NCBI GenBank assembly: GCA_014529385.2
Contig: CM043943.1
Coordinates: 100,002,355 to 100,066,354 of the forward strand
Source of the DNA: Adiantum capillus-veneris
Lineage: Eukaryota > Streptophyta > Polypodiopsida > Polypodiales > Pteridaceae
Direction of reading: 5' to 3'
DNA length: 64,000 nt
In this document: positions 22,701-31,349 of the stretch, one piece after another
Layout of the letters: each line of letters opens with the position of its first letter
How positions within the stretch are numbered: position 1 is the first letter of the stretch
Notes under the pieces: generated by a model
Told to the model about the DNA's origin: nothing
Seen by the model: only the letters and a program-made list of their open reading frames with translations
Databases searched by the model: none
Position numbers and translations under genes: made by a program

Positions 22701-23101
22701 CAGAAAGTGAGCATACACCCTTCTTGTTGGGAAGGATGTTTAACGAAGGAATACCTGATCCCATTGAGGAATATGAGATTCCATCCTCACCAGTTCCTAT
22801 TCAAGGACCTACACCCTGCAAAACGCCAATGAATGTTGCCAAACTAGTGGACTTCATGTCTTCTGAGGTCCGAACCACGATCATAGCAAAGCTGTATGGA
22901 GATCCTGAGTTATTCCTTGCACTTCGAGCATTCCTTAACGGAGAGCTACGAACGGGATTACCGCATTTTGCGCAACCAAATAGGCCTGACTCGATTATGA
23001 TTGATGAGGAAAATCATGTGCAATCACTTGACTTAGATGGACACGAGTCTGTGATTGAGGTACCCATTAACGAATTAGGGCAGTATTTTGAAGGCGACTA
23101 G
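19703..23101 (+). CDS. Gypsy-type Gag, 1132 aa, with four zinc knuckles
   Basis: An open frame from ATG 19703 to TAG 23099-23101. Residues 150-290 are proline-rich. Residues 300-480 form the Gag domain (AKLTQKFNGDEDARKHIEVF, GKAGDWYRTL). Four zinc-knuckle-like motifs follow, near residues 540, 563, 715 and 753: CSICLGPHSTSEC, the canonical CNACGRYGHQAKDC, CYECGGPHRLAEC and CNRCGIDHLIAQC. Three of these have one residue fewer than CX2CX4HX4C between C and H. Residues 810-830 are strongly basic. The protease frame continues in register after the stop. The start codon lies in the preceding tandem array, so the true start could be later or upstream across a junction. This is long for a Gypsy Gag. 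Confidence 0.75.
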   Translation: MHEYGSRVPLVTSKTTGSNIASTSQETVNKSTLEGWFINDHWTYDLHTEVLTDLHSGHAYHVGWIEIVQSTSSATSIEDQQKMICNVIHGIIQSERQNRGVNILSTGPMRFLDTSKAQQPTLSQMETPLMSPMDPSYVISPGVSMQSEPPSENCSFPNLAQPSIKENIVLTPGISLTENVPMTSTVSAVPLPSVVVPNMGPRPYVPLAPYAHMAPTPPIVPLAYAPRVPLPSPYRSGPMPGYGPYPASSTHMPRPVPVPLPHMIPRVPPPALPPHIGDLVVFSQTIGRSIAENMRHASDREPRSKAVQIAKLTQKFNGDEDARKHIEVFEQVCDSLGERNELHKCNALILTLSGKAGDWYRTLRVDEKTIYPTLRRLFLKEYIREGVLWGVASQLQKAERKEGESVRDFISRLKHLNSRCPVNERFNNNQLLDRFIRRLRNEGIYNGLVIRGITTWEDATANAIQLEDNLMIASMRVSTDTRSTSSQAIEYEPMTAKPIANEPKVFETFLTNLTKAIQESLKDNRPPQNSHMYPRREQQWCSICLGPHSTSECPTFRVKFNGTCNACGRYGHQAKDCLMIKRMMANRPPVAWTNAPRAPVLMPTPPVEQLPQHMVPRSQNVVQATPLPPPVLGPQPPHPRVAPMNQVGCEPSNAYADGCEEEIDTSIAYGLDTLEECPIYYMEDCWGQVKPVYQAAALASRGQNINTQARRPPLQCYECGGPHRLAECPIRLQNNAAQMQINQGSTSAMPILTCNRCGIDHLIAQCPYNPNAPKITPLNLVEIASVTSPIPPVAPAYAITRSMLQGPGHILEERDTTSIIQAKKKKTRRKKSQNTENSKPSSKTNIGTGDDPVYMNDLEDDSDSIETMETRTNTTKGKTDKENRNMEPNENRIRENHKEPLKTPQVFPNPIQDPQDKPQGQKGKNRKKKIGTYPNPVDEIEQVKHLRGLVEETQRKLELEPMHVKIHDTVFPTQVHPPHMNHRPLAISSIIQEGSEDGTSESEHTPFLLGRMFNEGIPDPIEEYEIPSSPVPIQGPTPCKTPMNVAKLVDFMSSEVRTTIIAKLYGDPELFLALRAFLNGELRTGLPHFAQPNRPDSIMIDEENHVQSLDLDGHESVIEVPINELGQYFEGD

Positions 23102-23860
23102 TCTAATGCGACCCTACCCATCACTACCAAGGGATTAACTATAAAGGGAATTCTTGATGGTGGTGCGGGAGTTAGCATCGTTACAAAAGATTGTTGGGAA
23201 TCCATGGGAAAACCCCGCCTCAGTGTTACTAACATTGTGGTAAAGATGGCAAATGGTACCATAGCCAAACCTATGGGGATGCTCAAGGATCTTAAGATCA
23301 AAGTTCTAGGACACAAGGTACGACATACGTTCATTTTAATGGATTTCTCTAAACACCTTATGTCATATGAAATGATTTTAGGACGACCATTCATGAGGGA
23401 AGCACAAATGGTTCACGATTGGTCTAAAAATTATGTCTATTTGCAATTCCAAGACTCTGTCCTTAGAGTGGATTTGGTGACTGGTAAGGTACACCCCTTA
23501 GGGAGTAAAACCATTATTGATCATCGCTCTGACACCACAGTTCACTCGGCCCCACTACAATATTGTTACACTTGTAAGAAGGATACAGACATTGGCCAAG
23601 ATTCTCCTTACATGGATGTGTTACCGGGTATGACGGAATCAGACAATGTGGATTGGGTCCACCTAGCATCAACCATAGACACTTGGGGAAATAGGGGGAC
23701 AACCTGGGTAACACCTGAGGGGGATGAAATTCCTGTACCCTTAAATATGCTACAAGCAATGCATATCGCTTCTGACAAGACTCATCCTAATGTAAGGAAG
23801 AAAACATACAAGTGGGTCCCTAAAGCTTCTTTAGTGACCATATCTAGTGCTAAAAAATAG
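23102..23860 (+). CDS. Retroviral-type aspartic protease region, in frame after the gag stop
   Basis: It shares the gag reading frame and is separated from it by one TAG. GILDGGAGVSIVTKD is the active-site loop, with G in place of the usual S or T after the catalytic D. The second half of the fold is MILGRPFMREAQ, preceded by a hydrophobic strand. It ends at a second in-frame TAG (23858-23860). The protease of the degenerate element at 60690-61142 has the same spacing and ends, so the two are related. Confidence 0.65.
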   Translation, partial: SNATLPITTKGLTIKGILDGGAGVSIVTKDCWESMGKPRLSVTNIVVKMANGTIAKPMGMLKDLKIKVLGHKVRHTFILMDFSKHLMSYEMILGRPFMREAQMVHDWSKNYVYLQFQDSVLRVDLVTGKVHPLGSKTIIDHRSDTTVHSAPLQYCYTCKKDTDIGQDSPYMDVLPGMTESDNVDWVHLASTIDTWGNRGTTWVTPEGDEIPVPLNMLQAMHIASDKTHPNVRKKTYKWVPKASLVTISSAKK

Positions 23861-24448
23861 AAGCCTTGTAAGAAACGTACCACTCGCTCCAAGAAAAGTA
23901 AGAAAATGTTGCGATGGATCCCTAAACGACTATTGGAAGCCCAAGGCTACTATCAAGGAAATGATCAAATCTGGGTGCCAAAACGTAGATTGTACTCTTA
24001 CCTATCACCTGACCCAAGTGAGCCCAATCCCGTGGCTCCAAAACGAATCAATGATCGTGGAAAGGAAAAAATCACAGAATTCTACACACCCGCTCCCGAG
24101 CTAGTTTGGGTACCAAAGAAAGAACGATTTGTTCCACCTAGCTCAGGAAGGGGGGAGTCCCATGAAGATTCTAGCTCCTCATGTAATACATCCATAGAGG
24201 TAAAAGCTTCTACACCGCCTCCATCTATAGTAGTGGACCTCAATGAAGCTACAAAAGAATCCACACCTCCCAGTGTTCAAGAATCACCTGATGAACCACT
24301 TCAAGTTCGATCCTGGGAGAGTACCTTACCACCCTTGCAACTTGACGAGGCACCTAGGGTAATAGAAAACTACTGGCAAAAATCCTCACCTATTACCAAC
24401 TGGAACAATTGGTTTCAAAGGGTGACAAGCTCATTTCAAATGGTATGA
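23861..24448 (+). CDS. C-terminal extension of the gag-protease frame, function unknown
   Basis: This continues in the same frame past the second TAG and ends at TGA 24446-24448. It is basic at first (KKRTTRSKKSKK), then carries repeated IPKRLLEAQGYY, WVPKRRL and WVPKKERF motifs, then Ser/Pro/Glu-rich sequence. I recognise no enzyme domain; reverse transcriptase should follow protease but does not. It is followed within 10 bases by a polypurine tract, so pol has been lost or this is a naturally pol-less element. Confidence 0.5.
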   Translation, partial: KPCKKRTTRSKKSKKMLRWIPKRLLEAQGYYQGNDQIWVPKRRLYSYLSPDPSEPNPVAPKRINDRGKEKITEFYTPAPELVWVPKKERFVPPSSGRGESHEDSSSSCNTSIEVKASTPPPSIVVDLNEATKESTPPSVQESPDEPLQVRSWESTLPPLQLDEAPRVIENYWQKSSPITNWNNWFQRVTSSFQMV

Positions 24449-24455
24449 TCTACCC

Positions 24456-24469
24456 AAGAAAGGGGGGAG
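24456..24469 (+). promoter_or_regulatory. Polypurine tract of the gag-protease element
   Basis: AAGAAAGGGGGGAG lies immediately before TGTTTGCTGACAG, the arrangement expected for a polypurine tract and the first bases of a 3' LTR. Confidence 0.65.
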
Positions 24470-25019
24470 TGTTTGCTGACAGTCATCATTCATTTGTTTC
24501 CCTCTCAACCTTTTTCCCTGACCTCTCAATCACCAATCTTAGGGAATGTACATATAAAGCTTTATACTCACAAAAACAAAAAATAAAGAGCAAGAGCAAT
24601 TAGCAAACGAGTATGCACATTAAAAGTCAAAACATTGACTCAGACCTACACATGTCACATTTGGTACAGTGAAACAGAAACCTATGCCATAAAACACCTT
24701 TGATCCTCATCACTTGAGTGATGGAGGGTAAGGTAAGATTAGTACGATAGGAGTGTTTCTGTTTTAGAGTTGAGTGATTAGCAAAGTTCTCTTTTCCCAC
24801 TGATGTGCCTCCTGGAGGTATTGTTTGTGTTTCATAGTGTGTACAGGAGCGTGTTGCTATTGATAGGATTTGGACCTTCATGGAACCTTCAAATCAAGCG
24901 CGACCATCAACACAAACAGGTGTTTCTTGTCCATTAGCATTGCCCTTATCTTTTTGCATCTATGATTGTCTGCTTTGATTGTGATTGGTAGCATAATATT
25001 CAGCGCATTGGCTTAGTAT
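24470..25019 (+). repeat. Presumed start of the 3' LTR; right end unknown
   Basis: It begins TGTTTGCTGAC after the polypurine tract. A TATA-like CATATAAAGC near 24550 and an AATAAAG near 24584 lie inside. A CA end near 24632 is possible, but no second LTR copy is present in the window to confirm it. The remainder to 25019 shows no gene. Confidence 0.4.
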
Positions 25020-25860
25020 CAAACATTTAATTCAATGTAATGTTTTGTCATAATCACTTGTCTAGGTTTAAAAATCAAGCAGTCCGACTAAGCTAGTTTG
25101 ACCAAGCTAGGTATTAGAAATCTTCTCTTAATACCATGGGGAATGCCTTCCTAATAAGCAATGGTTACTTAGGTTCTTAATCCGATTTAGGAAGCATTGT
25201 ATGAAATGTACTAGGGCTTTCTAGTGGGCTTAACCCTATCGACCTTTAGCTTAAGTATTATAAAGGGAGTTTACTAATGTGATGAGCCTGGGGAATGTAA
25301 CAGTGTTATATGACCCCCCAAAGTTACAAAATTAAAATGCTGAAAATGAACAAACAAAAAATCAAAGTGCCACAATGTAAAATTTTAAGTTGGAAGAGAA
25401 ATCTCGGCTTGATTTGGTACTTCACTCACATGTATCGCCTATGGTACTAGAGCCCTAGATGTTCCCAGCGTGGGCGCTTTTCCTTGAAAAGCAAAAAACC
25501 CAAGGCATACAAAATAAGCACCCACTTCATAATTGAATCAATGTGAAAAGACTTTGGGGGGTCAAAGAAAAAGTAATCAGTCAGGCGATGATTTCATGAG
25601 AAATTCCTTTTATGGTAGCTTAACTACAAGGTTTTCTAGATATAGCCTCTAGTCAGCCCTCGAACATGAATACTTGGCTCTCGCGATTAAACAACTTAAT
25701 TGACCACAGAAAGTTAAGAAGCTTACCCATGGTATTAATATTCGATCTCTAGTGCCTTTCGACCGTCAAATTAGCGACCCCAGACTTGTTTAATTTTTTA
25801 CCTTTACATCTGTTTATGCATTTGATTACATTGCAATTTAATGTTCATTGCTATCAAATT
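25020..25860. repeat. Long imperfect inverted repeat with a perfect 14-bp inner stem
   Basis: TGACCCCCCAAAGT at 25311-25324 is exactly complementary to 25551-25564. Outside it the homology continues outwards. The left block ending TTAATACCATGGG (about 25126-25139) pairs with the right block at about 25726-25740, and blocks further out (GCTAGTTTGAC against GCTAATTTGAC, ATTCAATGTAAT against ATTGCAATGTAAT) pair in order. The arms are about 300 bp with perhaps 60-70% identity by eye, around a ~226-bp loop. No gene is seen inside. It could be a foldback transposon, a hairpin locus, or two decayed copies of one repeat in inverted orientation. Confidence 0.6.
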
Positions 25861-26050
25861 GTTTGAAATTCTTTGACCAATCAATTTTTCTACCTAAAAC
25901 TGCATATGCTTTTTAAGAGAATGCAATTACTGTGCCAATGTTGTTTGATTTTGCAGTGACTAAAGAAGGCTAAGGACATTCATCTCAAATGCTCTTCCAC
26001 CTCGACGAACCAGCTTCAACTCAATAGCTTCCGAGGACGGAATCTACATC

Positions 26051-26061
26051 AGGAAGGGGGG
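26051..26061 (+). promoter_or_regulatory. Second polypurine tract, before a different LTR
   Basis: AGGAAGGGGGG is followed by CA and then TGTTAACCCTC. The preceding CCGAGGACGG is like the sequence that ends many chromovirus internal regions. It marks the 3' end of an element whose body is otherwise missing. Confidence 0.5.
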
Positions 26062-26063
26062 CA

Positions 26064-26356
26064 TGTTAACCCTCACGGCTCACGGACACCCATCACCTAC
26101 GATGGACGCGTATTATGTATTTGGTAGAGTCAGGTACCGGGCTTGTCGGACCAATAGGGAAAGGTAGAGTGATCGCCGATGAGAGGCGCACTTTAACTTG
26201 AACATTCAAGGGATTAGTTGGCTAAGCATGGGCGCCCAAGTGTGAATGGGGTGAGCTCCTATAAAAGCCAACTAAACCTAATTTTTACTCATTCTCTCAT
26301 TTGTGCAATAGAAGAGTGCTCTTGCTCCATCTCCATCTTCTTCTTCTTCACCTCCT

Positions 26357-26387
<31 letters not shown>

Positions 26388-26600
26388 GAGAGTGTGTGTG
26401 CGATCGAGCATTACGAAGGCACGACGGCGGCGAAGCGGTTGAGCGCGGCACGACTGCAGCTTCTTCTTCATCGCGGCGAGGAATCCACCACGAAGGCGAG
26501 CGTAGAGCGGTGATTGACACACCCTTTGTTTTCTTGAGCTTGCTAGTTTAGTCTTGTTGTGTGCTTGGAGCCGTTTGTGGCTCGCACACGGTGTATTGGC
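26064..26600 (+). repeat. LTR of a Gypsy element, right end uncertain
   Basis: It starts TGTTAACCCTCACGG just after a polypurine tract, carries a TATA box at 26259-26267, and has a (TG)n(AG)n microsatellite at 26356-26400 in the presumed transcribed leader. Reverse transcriptase sequence begins at about 26636. Either this is a 3' LTR abutting a truncated pol, or a 5' LTR followed by a deletion of gag and protease. It does not resemble the LTR starting at 29718. Confidence 0.5.
26259..26267 (+). promoter_or_regulatory. TATA box in the 26-kb LTR
   Basis: CTATAAAAG, followed about 30 bases later by a pyrimidine-rich leader, is a good plant core promoter match within the LTR. Confidence 0.5.
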
Positions 26601-26635
26601 AAGTCCCTTGCTTCGACAGTGCGGCAAGGAGCGCA

Positions 26636-29357
26636 CACCTGCTTATCGAGTCTCACAAGCTCAACAAGAGGAGATTATGAGGCAAGTACAGGAATTGGTA
26701 GACAAAGGGATGGTGAGGCCTAGTTCCTCTCCCCTTTGTTCTCCAGTCCTTTTAGTGCAAAAGAAAGATGGTACATACCATATGTGTGTGGACTATTGAG
26801 CACTAAACCATATCACTATCAAAAACAGATTTCCCGTGCCTCGGGTAGAAGATCTGTTTGATAAGCTACAAGGCTCTACCTACTTCAGTAGGATTGACCT
26901 TAAGAGTGGCTATCATCAAATAAGGATAGTGGATGAAGATATCCTAAAGACCACGTTTCGCACAACATTTGGTCTTTATGAATATCTAGTCATGCCTTTT
27001 GGCTTGACTAATGCACCAACTACTTTCAATCGTCTCATGGAGAAAATTTTTAGACCATATCGTAAATTCACTGGAGTGTTCTTTGATGATATCATCATCT
27101 ACTCCAAGTCTTTGGAGGAACATAAGCAACATCTCCAAGTGATTTTTCAAGCCTTGAGGGAGAACAAACTTTTTCTCAACCAAAAGAAAAGTGAATTCTT
27201 CCTTCAAGAGATTCAGTATCTAGGTCATATTATCTCTCACGATGGTATTCGTATGGATCCATCAAAGTTAGAGGTAATAAAATCATGGCCTAAACCAAGG
27301 AATCTACATGAGCTAAGAAGCTTTATTGGTATGTGTGCATACTATAGACGCTTCATAGAAAAATTATCTCAAGTAGCAGGACCATTACACGACTTAACAA
27401 AGAAGAACATTAAGTTTGTATGGACTGCTAAGGAGCAAAATGCTTTTGAAAAACTCAAAGAGAAGCTTACTTCCCAACCAGTCCTCATGCTTCCGGATCT
27501 CTCAAAGCCATTTGAGGTCCAATGTGATGCTTGTGGTGATTGCCTTGGAGCGGTTTTGCTTCAAAAAGGGCATACCATAGCATATGAGAGCCGAAGGCTC
27601 AATAGTGATGAACGAGTCTTGGGCATTTATGAGAAAGAGCTTTTAGCTGTTCTACATGCCCTAGACACATGGAAGCACTACCTATTGGGGACTCCATTTA
27701 TCCTACGAACCGACCACCAAAGTCTCAAGTATTTCATGACGCAAACCAAGATTTCCAACAAACAAATGAGGTGGGCAAATTTTCTTTTGCAATTTAATTT
27801 CCATATTGCTCACATAGCTGGTAAGCACAATCAAGTTGCCGATGCACTTTCACGACGATCAAAAGTTAATGCGGTGTCTATAGCTACTCACAATGGTCTA
27901 TCCTCTATGATAGATGAGTATTCTACTGACCCTGACTTTAGAGACATAATGTCAGCCCTTGCTTTGGGGAAGAAAGAGGAACCATTCACCTTGCAGGATG
28001 GTTATCTTCTCCACGGCAGTAGGCTATGTGTTACCCATTCCCTTCGTGAGAAGGTTATGTATGAATCCCATGCTCCTCCATATGCAGGGCATAGAGGTAT
28101 TCAACCTACTCTCCGAGGAGTAGAGACATATTTCTATTGGCCTACCATGAAAGTGGAAATACAAGAGTATGTTTCAAAATGTGTAGTATGCCAAAAGACC
28201 AAGTATGATAGAGGGAAGCAACCTGGATTACTCCAGCCATTGCCTATTCCAAATTCACCATGGGAGAGTATATCCATGGATTTCATCTTTGGATTGCCCA
28301 AGTCTATCCATGGGAATACAGGAATATGGACAATAGTCGACAGGTTTAGCAAGCAAGCACATTTTATTCCTGTCAAAAAGACTATTAAGGCACATCAAAT
28401 GGAAACTCTCTTCATATCTCAGATTTTCAAGCACCATGGATTACCCACATCCATCGTGTCAGATAGAGATCCTAGAATGATCAGTAATTTCTGGAAAGGT
28501 CTCTTTGAAAATCTAGGAACAAGATTGAATTTCTCTTCGGCCTATCACCCACAAACGGATGGCCAAAGTGAGATAGCCAATCTTACGATACTCGATCTAC
28601 TCAAAACTTATGTTACCGAAGTAGATCAACGCTCACAATGGGAAAAGTATTTACCGCTAGTAGAGTATGCCTACAATAATACTGTACATACTTCTACGGG
28701 GAAAGCACCTTTCTAGATCATAGAGGGAAAACCTAAAAGTCCCTTGCTACTGAAAGTACATGGGAAGATCTTCGCCGCCGATGAGTATAGCCGTGACCTA
28801 CAAGAATATTTTCAAAAGATTAGGGAGGCTATAGCCATCTCTCAACAAAGGCAAAAATTTGTTGCTGATAAGCACAGAAGAGTCTTAATGTTCAAAGAAA
28901 ATGATTGGGTCTTACTCAAGTTTCCTAAGGCTCAATTAAGGAAAACGACGAGCAAAAATCCTACGGGCCATCAAAAGTATTATGCTAAACTAGCAAAAAG
29001 ATACTATGGTCCTTTTCAAATCTTGAAGCCTATCAATGAGATGGCTTATCAACTCAAGTTGCCCAACCATTGGCTTATACACAATGCCTTTCATGTAAGC
29101 CTACTTAAACCCTACAAAGGAGAGCCACCAATTGAACCAATTATTGAAGACCCTCCCGAAGTCGAAGACCAAGAAGAGGTGCTACAACCCGAAGCTTCCT
29201 TCGGCATGAAGACAAGGTACTACGACATGGTAAGATAATCCGACGGTATCTTATTAAGTTCAAAAATTATCCTTTTGAAGATGCTAAATGGATGCAAGGA
29301 GTACAACTTAAGGATAGTATGAACCTTGTCAATGCTTACAATGCTACATTAGAGTAA
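26636..29357 (+). pseudogene. Chromovirus (Ty3/Gypsy) pol: RT, RNase H, integrase, chromodomain
   Basis: A single frame runs from about 26636 to 29238 with two stops (TGA 26797, TAG 28714), then shifts frame near 29195. Reverse transcriptase: PVLLVQKKDGTYHMCVDY, LKSGYHQI, MPFGLTNAPTTF and the catalytic FFDD at 27079-27090. RNase H: QCDACGDCLGAVLLQ and the TDHQSLKYF block. Integrase: HHCC zinc finger (HAPPYAGHRG...CVVCQ), catalytic D in MDFIFG, D in VSDRDPRM and E in DGQSEIAN, all kept. After the GPFQILKPI and [10 protein letters not shown] linker comes a chromodomain at about 29199-29357 (YLIKFKNYPFEDAKW), which targets integration to modified histones in this group. Gag and protease are absent upstream. 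Confidence 0.85.
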
Positions 29358-29704
29358 GCAAATGTACAAATTTCTTTTAAATGACTCATGTTTTTGTCTT
29401 ATATGACTGGTCCTCTTTTTAATTGTGCACAAATTTAACTAGTATGCATGCTTAGAATCATGTTTGTGATGACGACGTCTCTCAAACACCAAGTAGAATT
29501 TGTCACTCTACTTTGGGAGAATGAAATGGACTAAAGAGCACACATGCTTGCGGCAGCTATGTCTCCCAAGCACCAAATGGATTAGTCATCCATCTTGGAA
29601 AGATGTCGTAGGGTAAAAAAGGGATCCTCTACCCGCTAAGTACGATTGACTAATGACTAAGCCTTTATCTTTTCTACCTCATAGTCGAGGACGACTGTGA
29701 TTTC

Positions 29705-29717
29705 AAGAGAGAGGTAA
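29705..29717 (+). promoter_or_regulatory. Polypurine tract of the chromovirus
   Basis: AAGAGAGAGGTAA follows TAGTCGAGGACGACTG, a typical chromovirus 3' end, and precedes TGTCATAAAATC, the start of the LTR. Confidence 0.65.
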
Positions 29718-29984
29718 TGTCATAAAATCTAATATCTAACCAACCCAAATGATTTTCTCATATTAAATTGATCACTTAATATGGGAGAATAAACGGGAAC
29801 AAGTGTTAAGACATAGATATGTGCTTATAGATCTATCTCAACACGGGGCCAATAGTAAAGGGGCCCAAATGGGAGATGGTCTATCAAGAGCAAGGCTAAC
29901 CAATGGAGCATAAGACCTTAGGGTTAGCTTCATTCAAGACCTCCAATAATGTGTGAAAAAGTCCTTTGACCTTAGGTAAGCTAG

Positions 29985-30200
29985 GGCTGAGCTTGAGGTG
30001 GGAACCCGGCCCAAGCTCGAGGTGCTTGACCTGCTTGAGGTGCTTGTCGTGCTTGAGGTGCTTGACTTACTCCATGCTTGAGGTGCTTGACTTTCCGCTT
30101 GATTAAGGTGCTTGAGGTGCCTTGACATGCTTGCCTGAGATGCTTGTGGGAATACCCCCTAGTCCAAGTGCTTTGTCATGCTTGATGACTAAGGTGCTTG
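29985..30200. repeat. Short tandem repeats, GCTTGAGGTGCTTGA
   Basis: About nine imperfect copies of a ~15-18-bp motif (GCTTGAGGTGCTTGA and variants) lie within the chromovirus LTR. They create a Ser/Thr-rich minus-strand frame that is not a gene. Confidence 0.8.
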
Positions 30201-30249
30201 AGCTCCTAAAGTCAAAAAGATCCCTACAAGGAGGGGGGCGAGCCTACAA

Positions 30250-30270
30250 GGGGGGGGGGGGATGAGAGAG

Positions 30271-30344
<74 letters not shown>
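30250..30344. repeat. G12 run and (AC)36 microsatellite
   Basis: A run of twelve G at 30250-30261 is followed at 30272-30344 by about 36 perfect AC units, the longest microsatellite in the window. Confidence 0.95.
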
Positions 30345-30345
<1 letters not shown>

Positions 30346-31349
30346 GGGAAGCCCCAGCTTGAAGAGGTAGCAAGGACACTTGTCAAGTTCCTCCTCATGT
30401 TGCCCTTATGGTGTGCCTGAAGCCTATTGGTTGGCCACCCAAGGGGTCCAATGATAATTTAGGATATTTAATTAATTGATTTTGCATTTATCAAGTCCTC
30501 TCTCTCAAAGGGGAAAGGGGGACACTTGTCCCAAGGCTACCCCTGTTGCTTGTAATGGCTCCTGCTTGTGATTGGCTAGGCCTGGAGGGGTCCAATGAGC
30601 TTCAAGCATGAGCTACAAGGGGGCTCCACCCAAGCAAGCTAGGGGGGTGCTTAGAGGGTATACTCACCCACACACTCTCACAAACACTCTCATTGTGTGC
30701 TATGCAAAGGGCAAGAGCTCCCTCTCCAAGCAAGTAGAGGTTGAGAGCCTACACCAACACTATTGGTTATGGAGTGCAAATCCAACCAAGAGCCATGCTT
30801 CAATGCTTGAGCTTGTCATCTCCTTCTTCTTCATTACTATGCTATTATGTATGCTAGCTCAAGAGTTATGATAAGTGAGGAACTAGCTCTTTCTCGTATG
30901 AAATGTTTCTTCTTCCTCTTCCCTACCTTCATTCCCTGCTAGCTCTCTCCACCTTCGAAGGTGTTTGAGGTCTTGGGACTGAGGCTTGGTATAGTTAAAG
31001 CTTTCTTCAAGTTTAGGTTATGCTATGATGGTGATGCATGAAGCTTTCCATCTTCATTGCTTCACCTAGGTCACAAGGAACACAAAGAATGTATTGTAAC
31101 AAGTCTCTCTTTATGGGAGAAATCATAATACAAATGCCTATTGGAGGGAGGACCGGCTCCACATAAATCCGGTCCTCAACTGTTTTCATGTTCTCTAAAT
31201 TCTCTCTCTTGCAAAAGTATTTTCTATGACAAGTTAACTAATTGCTATGATTATGTTGCTATCTTCAATTATGTCTACCCTCTATGCTCACAAAATCATT
31301 TCTTGAAAGTATTCTCATTAAATTCCGCTACTCTCAAATTGAATAGGAA

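Larger units (their letters stand above)
29718..31160 (+). repeat. 3' LTR of the chromovirus, right end uncertain
   Basis: The start is set by the polypurine tract. The segment holds short GCTTGAGGTGCTT repeats, a G12 run and a long (AC)n tract. Its end is placed loosely, somewhere before the Tat-like RT at 31350; no second copy exists here to define it. Open frames inside (for example 30608-30871) have no domain features. Confidence 0.5.

Noticed and set aside
25311..25564. Simple MITE with 14-bp terminal inverted repeats
   Set aside because: No target duplication flanks the 14-bp repeats, and the inverted homology continues outwards for ~300 bp, so the 14-bp stem is internal to a larger structure.
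26278..26636. Overlapping ORFs of 70-115 codons on both strands
   Set aside because: Located in the LTR and its microsatellite; no domain and overlapping one another.
30189..30398. Minus-strand ORF of 69 codons with a Cys-Val run
   Set aside because: Produced by the (AC)36 repeat.
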